From the NCBI GenBank assembly GCA_913041025.1, contig CAJWGQ010000063.1, positions 1 to 13,993 of the forward strand: 13,993 nt of DNA, read 5' to 3'. Origin of the DNA: an uncultured Gammaproteobacteria bacterium (lineage in GTDB: Bacteria > Pseudomonadota > Gammaproteobacteria > Pseudomonadales > Azotimanducaceae_A). The position numbers were made by a program, and so were the translations under genes. The notes under the pieces were generated by a model, which was given only the letters and a program-made list of their open reading frames with translations, did no database searches and was not told where the DNA came from. Shown here one piece after another: positions 1-6,914 of this stretch. Each line of letters begins with the position of its first letter. Within the stretch, counting starts at the first letter, position 1.

Positions 1-251
1 GCCAATTGGCGATCAATAAGCAGGGAAATTATCTGGAGTGGATGGATGTCCGAACCCAAAAACCTTTTAAAGCAAATTTCGTCACAAAAATGAAGGAATT
101 TATTATGCACTACGAATTTCGGCCCGCGATCGATGGCCGAACAGTCCCAACTGATTTTGAATTTCGTATACATATAGCGGTTGGCGGTATAGATGTGGCT
201 GATGAACACCTATTTGCAAATTACAGTGAATATCGATTGATCGGTGATTAG
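1..251 (+). CDS. C-terminal part of an unidentified protein (5' end outside window)
   Basis: An open frame runs from the left edge to a TAG at 249-251, with no stop upstream of the first in-window TTG, so the gene almost certainly begins outside the window. About 82 residues are visible. They alternate hydrophobic and polar residues in a beta-strand-like way and end in an aromatic, tyrosine-rich tail (NYSEYRLIGD). Tails of this kind, with a final S/N-Y-x-x-Y-R element, remind me of LolA-like periplasmic beta-sheet proteins, but the match is by impression only and no motif decides it. No transmembrane segment is seen in this part. The stop codon overlaps that of the convergent MFS gene by four bases, leaving no space for an intergenic terminator. 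Confidence 0.6.
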   Translation, partial: QLAINKQGNYLEWMDVRTQKPFKANFVTKMKEFIMHYEFRPAIDGRTVPTDFEFRIHIAVGGIDVADEHLFANYSEYRLIGD

Positions 252-1591
252 AGGTTGTCTGACTGATTGGTATTAGGGAGTTTGCGCGTTGGCTGTGAGT
301 TGAAGTCGTCCTTTATAGAATTGAGGTCTGGCAACCAAAGACGAATTGCAATCAGGCTTAGGCCAACAAGAGCGCCGGACAGCATGATTGCTGAAGCGAT
401 TCCATAATTTTCCGCGAGTGAACTGATAGGTATGAGCCCGATTGGCATAAAACTGTGAGTCATCATCATAATGGACATTACCCGGCCGCGAATATGATCG
501 GGGACTAAGAGCTGTGTCAGTCCCATGTTTAAGGAACCTATGATTGCTCCGAAGAGTCCTGTCAAAGATATCAGGATCAGTGCAGTCTCAATAGTCCGCG
601 CGGTGGAAAACAGGCAAATGGAAATAGCCCAAAGGTAGCCTGCCCTGAACATCAGCTTGCCTTTTTCTTTAATATTTCCAAGCCTGGCCAAGATAAGTGA
701 GCCAACCAGCGCACCAATACCGGTAGCAGACAATAGAAGGCTGAGAGTTGAGGCGTTACCGGATAATGCTTCGTGATTAAAGACAGGGGCGAGAAAAGTG
801 ACCGAGAATCCAAAGGTCAGTGGTACAAATCCGAGTACAAGAAGGCCTAGCAAGAGCTTTTCTTGTTTAAGAAATTCGAAGGCTTCAATGGTGTCTTTTA
901 TCGGACTTTTGCTCTCCTGGTGAGGTTTGCCTTGATAGTCCATTAGCACCGTCATGACTACTGAGACTGCGTATAAAGCGGCGACCACAAAAAAGACAAT
1001 GCCAACTCCTTCATGGGAGGAGGTGTCGCCTCCTGAAGCTAGTCTAATGACTAACCCCGCTAGGGCTGGGCCTGCAATACGTGAGAGGTTAAAGGTGGCG
1101 CTTTGTAAGGCTGTGGCGTTTACTATGTGGGATTTTCCTACAATTTCTGGGGTCGCCGACGCTCGTGCCGGCATGCTCAAGGCTAAGACTGTGCCGTTAA
1201 AGAGCCCAAAATAAATGAAGTGGGCGAACGTGATTTGTCCTTGATACACAATCCATGCGAAGGCGATAGTCGCGATGGTATTGAGTGAACCAGAAATGAT
1301 GATGATTGGTTTCTTTTTTAGGCGGTCAGCGATAACACCGCCCAGGAGCGAAAAAAATAGGGAAGGGGCCATGAAAGACAGCATGACCCAGGTAAGATCC
1401 ATGGCTGAACCGGTGATGTCATATATCAGCCATCCTCGAGCCATGATCTGCATGTTCATAGCGAACAAACCGGCGATGCCGCTAAACCAAATTAAGCGAA
1501 AGTCCCTGAAGAATAAGGATGCGAACATTCCACTTATTGAGCTTCTTCCGGAGCCTTCTCGATCGTCGTTAACGCTAAGGTTCACTAACAA
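248..1591 (-). CDS. MFS transporter, MFS_3/EntS-like exporter
   Basis: A 447-residue protein made of about twelve hydrophobic helices, the usual size for a major facilitator. The first helix pair is followed by the loop GGVIADRLKKKP (about residues 64-75), the conserved MFS loop between TM2 and TM3. A mid-protein hydrophilic loop (about 219-235, KPHQESKSPIKDT) separates the two six-helix halves, and the second half contains LILARLGNIKEKGK as the related loop. The style fits the MFS_3 family (enterobactin-exporter EntS and relatives), which act as proton-coupled exporters in the inner membrane; the substrate cannot be told. The start is uncertain. The longest frame begins with TTG at 1591, GTG at codon 3 is possible, and ATG at 1528 (codon 22, MFASLFFRDFR) fits the usual MFS N-terminus best. 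None has a strong ribosome site. It is divergent from the crotonase at 1800, so it could export or respond to a compound handled by that operon. Confidence 0.9.
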   Translation of the reverse strand: MLVNLSVNDDREGSGRSSISGMFASLFFRDFRLIWFSGIAGLFAMNMQIMARGWLIYDITGSAMDLTWVMLSFMAPSLFFSLLGGVIADRLKKKPIIIISGSLNTIATIAFAWIVYQGQITFAHFIYFGLFNGTVLALSMPARASATPEIVGKSHIVNATALQSATFNLSRIAGPALAGLVIRLASGGDTSSHEGVGIVFFVVAALYAVSVVMTVLMDYQGKPHQESKSPIKDTIEAFEFLKQEKLLLGLLVLGFVPLTFGFSVTFLAPVFNHEALSGNASTLSLLLSATGIGALVGSLILARLGNIKEKGKLMFRAGYLWAISICLFSTARTIETALILISLTGLFGAIIGSLNMGLTQLLVPDHIRGRVMSIMMMTHSFMPIGLIPISSLAENYGIASAIMLSGALVGLSLIAIRLWLPDLNSIKDDFNSQPTRKLPNTNQSDNL

Positions 1592-1734
1592 TATCCAATC
1601 TTATTTCGTCTCGAATGAATGAGGCGTAGATGCGTTTTGATGATTTGGTCGCAGCAGGCCTTACTCTCTCCCAAATCCCATGATGTACTATCAAGGTGTT
1701 AACGAAAAGTAAAAAGCTGCGATAGGAGCTTGTC

Positions 1735-1752
1735 TTTGCCTGGTTTTTGCCT
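1735..1752 (+). promoter_or_regulatory. Tandem heptamer TTTGCCT with 11-bp period in a divergent spacer
   Basis: In the roughly 200-bp spacer between the MFS gene (minus) and the crotonase (plus), the heptamer TTTGCCT occurs at 1735-1741 and again at 1746-1752. The copies are one helical turn apart and about 50 bp before the crotonase start. Such placement suits an activator or repressor site, but two 7-mers can arise by chance. No good sigma-70 box pair was found; TTGTCT (1730-1735) with TAAGCT (1752-1757) at 16-bp spacing is only a weak match. The rest of the spacer holds no gene that I can see. Confidence 0.25.
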
Positions 1753-1788
1753 AAGCTAATTTGGAAAAGCGTAAGAAATTGAATTGAT

Positions 1789-1794
1789 GGGAGG
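1789..1794 (+). promoter_or_regulatory. Ribosome binding site deciding the GTG start of the first crotonase
   Basis: GGGAGG lies directly before two in-frame GTG codons at 1794 and 1800. It overlaps the first GTG and sits five bases before the second, so the second (1800, MSFEN) is the likelier start. Confidence 0.6.
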
Positions 1795-1799
1795 TGGCC

Positions 1800-2666
1800 G
1801 TGAGCTTTGAAAACATTTTGTACGAAGTGGAAGACGGGATTTTGACGATTACTTTGAATCGACCCGAAATCCTAAATGCGTTTAGCGGGGGTATGCTGCG
1901 CGATATTACTGAGGCTTTTGATAGAGCCGATTCAGATGATAGTGTTCATGCGGTGATTATAACTGGTGCTGGCAGAGGGTTTTGTGCAGGTCAGGATTTG
2001 TCAAAGGGAGATTCAACCTGGGAAGGGCATGAAGAAGCGCTTGAGGGGAAAGAGGTGGGAGACGGCGGGGGTGAACTGTCTCGTCGGCTTTTTCGTAGTC
2101 TAAAGCCGGTTATTGTTGCCTTTAATGGACCAGCTGTCGGAGTTGGGATGACCTTTACTTTGGCCGCGGACGTCAGGATTGCGGTTAAAGAGGCAAAAAT
2201 GGGCTTCGTTTTTTCAGCTAGAGGTATCGTGCCAGAGGGTTGCTCCTCATGGTTCTTGCCAAGGTTGGTCGGAATTAGCAAGGCTTTGGAGTGGTGTTAT
2301 TCAGCACGCATTTTTAGGGCTGAGGAGGCTTTAGAAGCAGGTCTTATTCGGAGCGTGCATGAAAAAGAAGACTTGTTGCCTGCAGCTCGAGCTTTAGCTC
2401 AGGAATTTGTTCAGGGCAGTTCCAAAGTTTCTAATGCGGTCCTTCGACACATGATGTGGCGAATGCTTGGGGCGCCCGATCCGATTAACGCACATTGGGT
2501 AGATACGGCCGGCATAAACGCATTAGCGACTTCGCCTGATGCAAAGGAGGGTATCAACGCGTTTCTAGAGAAAAGAGCGCCAGATTTTCCAGGTAAAGTG
2601 AGTACTGATTTGCCTGAATTTTTCCCTTGGTGGGAGGAACCAAAGTTCTCTGACGGAAAGCTGTGA
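1800..2666 (+). CDS. Enoyl-CoA hydratase/isomerase (crotonase) family protein, isomerase-like active site
   Basis: A 288-residue crotonase-fold protein acting on acyl-CoA thioesters in the cytoplasm. Clear family marks are TITLNRPEILNAF (about residues 16-28), the first oxyanion-hole/CoA loop GRGFCAGQDL (58-67), the second oxyanion strand AVGVGMTFTLAADVRIA (112-128) and the C-terminal trimer helix region with AFLEKRAPDF. By-eye alignment to rat mitochondrial enoyl-CoA hydratase puts Thr118 and Phe138 where that enzyme has Glu144 and Glu164, so it is probably not a classical hydratase. An acidic residue is present instead in GIVPEG (Glu146), the position used by Eci1/PaaG-type isomerases. The loop rich in Glu/Gly after the CoA loop (about 68-93) is longer than usual. 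GTG start with GGGAGG five bases upstream. It is followed after seven bases by a CoA-transferase, so they probably form one operon. Confidence 0.93.
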   Translation: MSFENILYEVEDGILTITLNRPEILNAFSGGMLRDITEAFDRADSDDSVHAVIITGAGRGFCAGQDLSKGDSTWEGHEEALEGKEVGDGGGELSRRLFRSLKPVIVAFNGPAVGVGMTFTLAADVRIAVKEAKMGFVFSARGIVPEGCSSWFLPRLVGISKALEWCYSARIFRAEEALEAGLIRSVHEKEDLLPAARALAQEFVQGSSKVSNAVLRHMMWRMLGAPDPINAHWVDTAGINALATSPDAKEGINAFLEKRAPDFPGKVSTDLPEFFPWWEEPKFSDGKL

Positions 2667-2673
2667 GCTCGAT

Positions 2674-3882
2674 GTGAAAGATTATTTGCTGTCCGGTCTC
2701 AAGGTGGTCGATTGCGCTACGGTAATCGCGGCACCAGCTGCAGCTATGATGCTGGCCGATTTTGGGGCTGATGTAATCAAGATTGAGCAGCCAGGCGAGG
2801 GCGATATGCTAAGGATGTTGGCCGGTATTAGTGGATTTGAAACCGAATCTAACTGGTTCTGGGAATTGGACGGCCGCAACAAAAGAAGTATCGCTCTGGA
2901 TCTCAAGTCAGAACAAGGGATGGAAGTGCTTCACAAGCTCGTGGAGGAATGTGATGTGTTTATCACCAACCAACCCTACGGTGTTAGAGAGAGTCTTGGG
3001 TTAACCTATGAGGCGTTGCGAGCACTCAATGATTCCATGATTTATGCGTCTCTTACTGCTTATGGTGAAAAAGGACCGGAGAGAGATAGAAAGGGATTCG
3101 ACCAATTAGCCTATTGGGCTCGCAGTGGGTTGATGGATTTGATGAGAGCCCCAGATACCCGGCCAACTCAGGGGCTCCCCGGTATGGGGGATCATCCTAC
3201 CGGAGTGGCGCTCTATGGCGGAATCATGACAGCGCTGCTGCATCGCGAACGGACGGGTGAAGGAGGTATGGTGCATACCTCGTTGTTGGCCAATGGGCTC
3301 TGGTCAGTTTCCGGTATAGCACAGGGTGTTATGGCTGGCGGAGATTCCGTTAATTTTCGAAGTCGCAGTAAGGACTATTCGGCGATGATGTGTCCTTACC
3401 AAACCAGGGATGAGCGTTGGTTGCAATTCAATATGATTCGAAATGAAGAGTTGTTGTCGATTTTGTTGACGGCTTTGGATGCTCTTCATTTGCTAGCTGA
3501 TGAGCGCTTCTCCACTCCCGAGCTAATGTTTGAAAACCGCGCGCTGCTTAGCGAGGCAATTCAAAATATCATCATCTCTAAGGAGGCAAGTGACTGGTTG
3601 GATCTTTTCGAGGAATTTGAATTGCCTGTGAATTTGGTGGGCCTCGTCGAAGAGACTAAGGACGATCAGCAGGTTCTTGAAAACAAGATGGCAGTGGTTC
3701 CTGATGATGAGAATATGGAGACGGGTTTAGTGATTAATCACCCGATAAAAATATCTAGCGTCCAGCAGGTGGGGCCTAAGAAGGCGCCTGGTTTAGGAGA
3801 GCATGGCCCTGAGATTCTCAGAGAGCTGGGGTATGAAGAGCATCAGATTGAATCGATGAAAGGCAAAGGTGTGATTGGATAA
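2674..3882 (+). CDS. CaiB/BaiF family CoA-transferase (class III)
   Basis: A 402-residue class III CoA-transferase, the normal family size. These enzymes move CoA between carboxylic acids through a covalent aspartyl intermediate. Visible marks are the N-terminal GLKVVDCATVIAAPAAAMMLADFGADVIKIEQP stretch (8-40, Rossmann-like, family signature), NKRSIALDLKS (69-79), the SLTAYGEKGP loop (126-135) and MGDHPTG, whose Asp173 fits the nucleophilic Asp169 of formyl-CoA transferase. GTG start; only a poor Shine-Dalgarno is present, but the stop of the upstream crotonase lies seven bases before, so translational coupling is likely. A crotonase/CoA-transferase pair recalls CaiB-CaiD of carnitine metabolism, but nothing here proves that substrate. 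A second transferase at 5670 differs in its loop GAPYIDYATG, so the two are not recent duplicates. Confidence 0.95.
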   Translation: MKDYLLSGLKVVDCATVIAAPAAAMMLADFGADVIKIEQPGEGDMLRMLAGISGFETESNWFWELDGRNKRSIALDLKSEQGMEVLHKLVEECDVFITNQPYGVRESLGLTYEALRALNDSMIYASLTAYGEKGPERDRKGFDQLAYWARSGLMDLMRAPDTRPTQGLPGMGDHPTGVALYGGIMTALLHRERTGEGGMVHTSLLANGLWSVSGIAQGVMAGGDSVNFRSRSKDYSAMMCPYQTRDERWLQFNMIRNEELLSILLTALDALHLLADERFSTPELMFENRALLSEAIQNIIISKEASDWLDLFEEFELPVNLVGLVEETKDDQQVLENKMAVVPDDENMETGLVINHPIKISSVQQVGPKKAPGLGEHGPEILRELGYEEHQIESMKGKGVIG

Positions 3883-3947
3883 AATGAGTTAATATATTCC
3901 GTTTGTTAACTTAAGATTAAATTAGTAACTATATTTTGGGGGATTGG

Positions 3948-4775
3948 ATGGCTGAAACAGTGAATACAGGGACGGAAGATCTTTTGGGGGAGTTAGATTC
4001 TGGTGTGTTGACTCTGACGATGAATCGACCAGAAGCGAGAAATGCGATGTCAGGAGAGATGACGGCTGCCATGTCTGAACAGCTTGCTAGTGCAGAGCTC
4101 AACCCGGAAGTCAGATGCATTGTACTTACCGGTGCTGGCAAGGGGTTTTGTGCTGGTGGCGATGTCAAAGGTATGGCTGCCAGCGGCGATGGGACGGTGG
4201 GCAACAATACCATTGATGGTGCCATTCATCGGCAAAGAGTAAACCAGCGCTCAACAGCCGGAAAATTATTCGGCATGCCAAAACCGACAATCGCAGCTTT
4301 GCCAGGAGCGGCCGCGGGTGCCGGCCTCTCACTAGCGCTTGCTTGTGATCTGAGGATTATGGCCTCAAATGCTATTATGACAACAGCCTTTGGTCGCGTG
4401 GGTTTTTCGGGAGATTACGGTGGTACCTTTTTCATGTCTCAGTTGGTAGGGACCGCGAAGGCGCGAGAATTGTATTTTCTATCTGACAGAGTGAGTTCCG
4501 AAGAAGCATTAAGATTGGGGCTGACGAATTGGGTATGCGAGCCAGAAGAGCTCGCTTCGAAAACAAGTGAAATTGCCAATAGACTTGCAACCGGTCCGAC
4601 TGTCGCTTATCGATACATGAAAGAGAATTTTGCTCGTGCAATTTCCTCGGGTGATGTGGATGATTGTCTTGATCTAGAGGCAACCCACCACGTCCATTGT
4701 GGACAAACCGAAGATCACCGAAATGCGACTAAAGCCTTTGTTGAGAAAAAAGAACCGGTGTTTAACGGTCGCTAG
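3948..4775 (+). CDS. Enoyl-CoA hydratase/isomerase (crotonase) family protein, second copy
   Basis: A 275-residue crotonase, a little longer than typical. Motifs: LTLTMNRPEARNAM (21-34), the oxyanion/CoA loop GKGFCAGGDVKGM (64-76), the second oxyanion strand AAGAGLSLALACDLRIM (122-138) and AFVEKKEPVF at the C-terminal trimer region. Against rat enoyl-CoA hydratase, Ser128 and Phe148 replace the two catalytic glutamates. Asp156 in SGDYGGT sits where PaaG and 4-chlorobenzoyl-CoA dehalogenase have their catalytic aspartate. Hence isomerase, dehalogenase or hydrolase-like chemistry is more probable than plain hydration, though this is inferred. ATG at 3948 is preferred because GGGGGA (3938-3943) lies four bases before it; an in-frame TTG at 3936 has no such site. 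A 65-bp AT-rich gap separates it from the upstream CoA-transferase. The membrane-protein gene follows 19 bases after the stop. Confidence 0.93.
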   Translation: MAETVNTGTEDLLGELDSGVLTLTMNRPEARNAMSGEMTAAMSEQLASAELNPEVRCIVLTGAGKGFCAGGDVKGMAASGDGTVGNNTIDGAIHRQRVNQRSTAGKLFGMPKPTIAALPGAAAGAGLSLALACDLRIMASNAIMTTAFGRVGFSGDYGGTFFMSQLVGTAKARELYFLSDRVSSEEALRLGLTNWVCEPEELASKTSEIANRLATGPTVAYRYMKENFARAISSGDVDDCLDLEATHHVHCGQTEDHRNATKAFVEKKEPVFNGR

Positions 4776-4794
4776 TGGCAGGTATGCAAGCAAT

Positions 4795-5316
4795 ATGATG
4801 GGAATAGCACCTGAAGAACAATCGCAAAGCCGGAATTGGCTGTTCGGTCTTGTATTTGTCTGTGTTCTGATCGGTTTAACTAGGCTGGTGGGACTGCCAC
4901 CTAATTTCACTCCGATTATCGCGGGTGCTATTTTTCTCCCGGTAATAGCCAAAGGTGTTCAGTATGCCTTTCTTCCGGTCATTGTTTTATTTTTGACAGA
5001 TCTGGTGCTGGGATTTCATTCGATGATGGTATATACCTACGGTTCATTATTATTGGTCGGTGCTTTGGCACACTTGCTTAGAATATCGCTAGGTTTGAAA
5101 GCGATTTTGGGTGTGTTGATTTGGCATTTAATTGTGAATTTTGGAGTTTATCTTAATTCGATTCCCGCGAGGCCCTTGCTTGAGGTCTATATTAGTGCCT
5201 GGCCTTTTGATTTCAGACTCCTTGTCAGTACCTTACTGTTTACCTGTTTGTTTTGGTTAACTGAACGATTGATTTCAAGGCGTTTTAGATCAGTCGATGT
5301 GAATGCGTCACTTTAG
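4795..5316 (+). CDS. DUF6580-like small integral membrane protein
   Basis: A 173-residue, very hydrophobic protein with about six membrane segments (roughly 14-33, 38-54, 56-74, 79-97, 101-120 and 140-158). The string LPPNFTPI right after the first helix, LTDLVLGFHSMMVYTYGS (68-84) and VNFGVYL (114-120) match what I remember of DUF6580, a putative transport family whose fold recalls the substrate-binding (S) component of ECF vitamin transporters. Typical members carry (H)PPNFTP, SDLxLGFH and SNFGVWL at the same places. The substrate is unknown. ATG-ATG at 4795/4798 is taken as start: the frame is open further upstream, but inside the preceding crotonase gene, and the upstream residues are charged and unlike the family. 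A weak AGG lies about 12 bases before. Position suggests the last gene of the crotonase/CoA-transferase operon. Confidence 0.78.
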   Translation: MMGIAPEEQSQSRNWLFGLVFVCVLIGLTRLVGLPPNFTPIIAGAIFLPVIAKGVQYAFLPVIVLFLTDLVLGFHSMMVYTYGSLLLVGALAHLLRISLGLKAILGVLIWHLIVNFGVYLNSIPARPLLEVYISAWPFDFRLLVSTLLFTCLFWLTERLISRRFRSVDVNASL

Positions 5317-5669
5317 AAACTGTCGAAAGAGGTGTTGAAAAGCTCTAGGGTTGAATGAGTTGACGGTTCAGTCTGTGCGTAAGCTAGCGCTAACATCGCT
5401 TGCTGGAACGAGTGCGAACGGGTTCGACTTTTTTTATATGGAGTCGCTGTTAGGGCCGTCATTGCGATTATCGCCTCTACCGGATAAACGCAAAATGTGT
5501 CTGTATGCATTACATTAACCTCATTGGTTGCTTGGGTTTCCTCTTTCTCCTGAAAAAACCAAAACGCGTAGCGTGAGAGGGACACTCAGAGCGTTGTCTT
5601 GAAACTTGTATTTAAGTTAGCCTTCTAAGACTTGAAATATCAGGCGTTTGCTTTGCTGGAGATTTACAA
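5317..5669. other. Intergenic gap of about 350 bp without a convincing gene
   Basis: No homologous coding region is seen. It contains a terminator-like hairpin (5411-5436), a heptamer CTTGAAA repeated at 5598-5604 and 5631-5637 (33 bp apart, near three helical turns), and a small AACTT/AAGTT hairpin (5603-5618). A minus-strand open frame covers 5313-5585 but has no recognisable protein character. No riboswitch core such as the B12-box was found despite the transporter-like neighbour. Confidence 0.5.
5411..5436 (+). terminator. Candidate rho-independent terminator after the membrane-protein operon
   Basis: The stem AGT(G)CGAA and TTCGACT encloses a CGGG loop (5411-5429, one bulged G), and a T-run follows directly (5429-5435). 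It lies 95 bases after the DUF6580-like gene on the plus strand, the place expected for the end of the operon starting at 1800. The stem is short and only moderately GC-rich, so efficiency is uncertain. Confidence 0.45.
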
Positions 5670-6824
5670 ATGACTCGACCAAAACCTCTCGATGGCATTA
5701 AGGTGATCGATCTTACGCAAGTATTGGCGGGTCCCTATTGTACATATCAGTTGGCTTTACTCGGCGCAAAGGTGATAAAAATCGAGCCCCCAGGTGGCGA
5801 GCTAACACGGTTTGGAGGTGGGTCTCAGGAATTGTCTAAAGAGAAACTTGGACTGGCCTTTTGTACCCAGAATTCAGATAAAGATTGTGTGGAAGTCGAC
5901 CTTAAAAATCCGGAAAACATCAAAAAAGTATTAGATTTGATTGCCAACGCTGACGTATTTATTCAGAACTATCGTCCGGGAGTTGCCGGTCGACTGGGCC
6001 TATCTGAAGAGGCGGTGATCGCGGCTAATCCAAGAATAATTTACTGTTCGATATCAGCTTATGGAGGGGAGGGACCCATTGGGCATCGTCCAGCCTACGA
6101 CCACGTCGTACAAGCAATGAGCGGTATTATGTCAACCACTGGTCCGGAAGAGTCGGGACCTATCAAAGTGGGCGCTCCTTATATCGATTACGCAACCGGC
6201 TTGAATGCCGCCTTTGCAGTGATGGCTGCACTGAGGGAGCGTGACCGCACTGATCAACATCAGATTGTTGATGTCGCTATGCTGGATACAGCGCTCAATC
6301 TAATGGCTAACAATGTCGTGACAATTGCTAACACTGGTGTTGATCTTCCCAAGCTGGGTAATGAGGCGGCTAGTCGGGCGCCTTCATCGGGGTGTTTCGA
6401 AACCCAAGACGGAGGACTAATTATGCTTGCTGCGAACAATGAGCGACAGTTCAAAGATCTTTGTATGTTGCTAGGGCATGAGGAATGGGTTACTGATCCT
6501 CGGTGGAATAGCCCGATGGTTCGAGCAGAAAATCAGGAAACGCTTCGACAGGAACTGATAGCCGTATTTTTGACTAAACCGGCGCAAGATTGGGAAGTTA
6601 TGCTGGATCGAGCCGGAGTGCCATCGAGCAGGGTACGAACGCTTAAGGAAGTCATATCCGAAGGACAGCCTGAGGCCAGATCGTTACTGGGTGAGCTGAA
6701 AGTAGGTGATGCTGAGGTTCCTACGAGATTACCTGCTATTGGTTTTCGATTGAACGGTGATAGCTTGCGACCAGAAAGACCACCCCGAAAGGTGGGAGAA
6801 GATAATAAGCGTTATCTCTCCTGA
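5670..6824 (+). CDS. CaiB/BaiF family CoA-transferase (class III), second copy
   Basis: A 384-residue class III CoA-transferase of normal length. It opens with the classic family N-terminus LDGIKVIDLTQVLAGPYC (7-24), then LGAKVIKIEPP (31-41), NADVFIQNYRPG (93-104), the SISAYGGEGP loop (127-136) and APYIDYATG, with Asp173 as the expected nucleophile that forms the aspartyl-CoA anhydride. The C-terminal part carries the small domain with the LMLAANNERQF-like strand (about 250-261). Compared with the transferase at 2674 this one is closer to the formyl-CoA transferase/succinyl-CoA transferase style (CaiB, Frc), but residues do not settle the acid used. ATG start with GGAG eight bases before it. 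It stands alone: a 350-bp gap lies upstream, and the amidase converges from downstream with an 82-bp spacer. Confidence 0.95.
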   Translation: MTRPKPLDGIKVIDLTQVLAGPYCTYQLALLGAKVIKIEPPGGELTRFGGGSQELSKEKLGLAFCTQNSDKDCVEVDLKNPENIKKVLDLIANADVFIQNYRPGVAGRLGLSEEAVIAANPRIIYCSISAYGGEGPIGHRPAYDHVVQAMSGIMSTTGPEESGPIKVGAPYIDYATGLNAAFAVMAALRERDRTDQHQIVDVAMLDTALNLMANNVVTIANTGVDLPKLGNEAASRAPSSGCFETQDGGLIMLAANNERQFKDLCMLLGHEEWVTDPRWNSPMVRAENQETLRQELIAVFLTKPAQDWEVMLDRAGVPSSRVRTLKEVISEGQPEARSLLGELKVGDAEVPTRLPAIGFRLNGDSLRPERPPRKVGEDNKRYLS

Positions 6825-6899
6825 GAAGTTGATTTTAAGATCCGTCAAAAAAGATAGGGTCTCATTTAGTTGGCTGCTATTTCGCTTAGTCTAAAGAGC

Positions 6900-6914
6900 G
6901 GGATTACTAATCCC
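6900..6914. other. Perfect inverted repeat spanning the amidase stop codon
   Basis: GGGATTA-C-TAATCCC is a perfect 7-bp inverted repeat around one central base, usable as a 5-bp stem with a five-base loop. It covers the amidase stop codon (6907-6909) in the convergent junction with the CoA-transferase. No T-run follows on either strand, so a terminator role is doubtful; it could be a chance palindrome or an RNA 3'-end hairpin. Confidence 0.3.

Noticed and set aside
954..1622. Plus-strand open frames inside the MFS gene
   Set aside because: They are antisense shadows of a clear twelve-helix transporter and show no protein family features.
3903..3935. Promoter-like TTGTTA ... TATATT before the second crotonase
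   Set aside because: The boxes are 21 bp apart and the -10 would lie only 12 bases before the ATG, leaving no room for the ribosome site.
5415..5430. GGTTCGA as the T-arm of a tRNA or tmRNA
   Set aside because: The flanks do not form a 5-bp T-stem, no acceptor stem or anticodon arm is found, and a T-run follows instead.
5313..5585. Minus-strand open frame of 90 codons in the large intergenic gap
   Set aside because: It starts with GTG without a clear ribosome site, has no recognisable domain, and would overlap the end of the membrane-protein gene. An inner ATG (65 codons) has a GAGG nine bases before it but still no protein-like character.
5317..5669. Cobalamin or other riboswitch near the ECF-S-like protein
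   Set aside because: No B12-box (GCCACTG-like) or other conserved core was found, and the gap lies after, not before, the membrane-protein gene.
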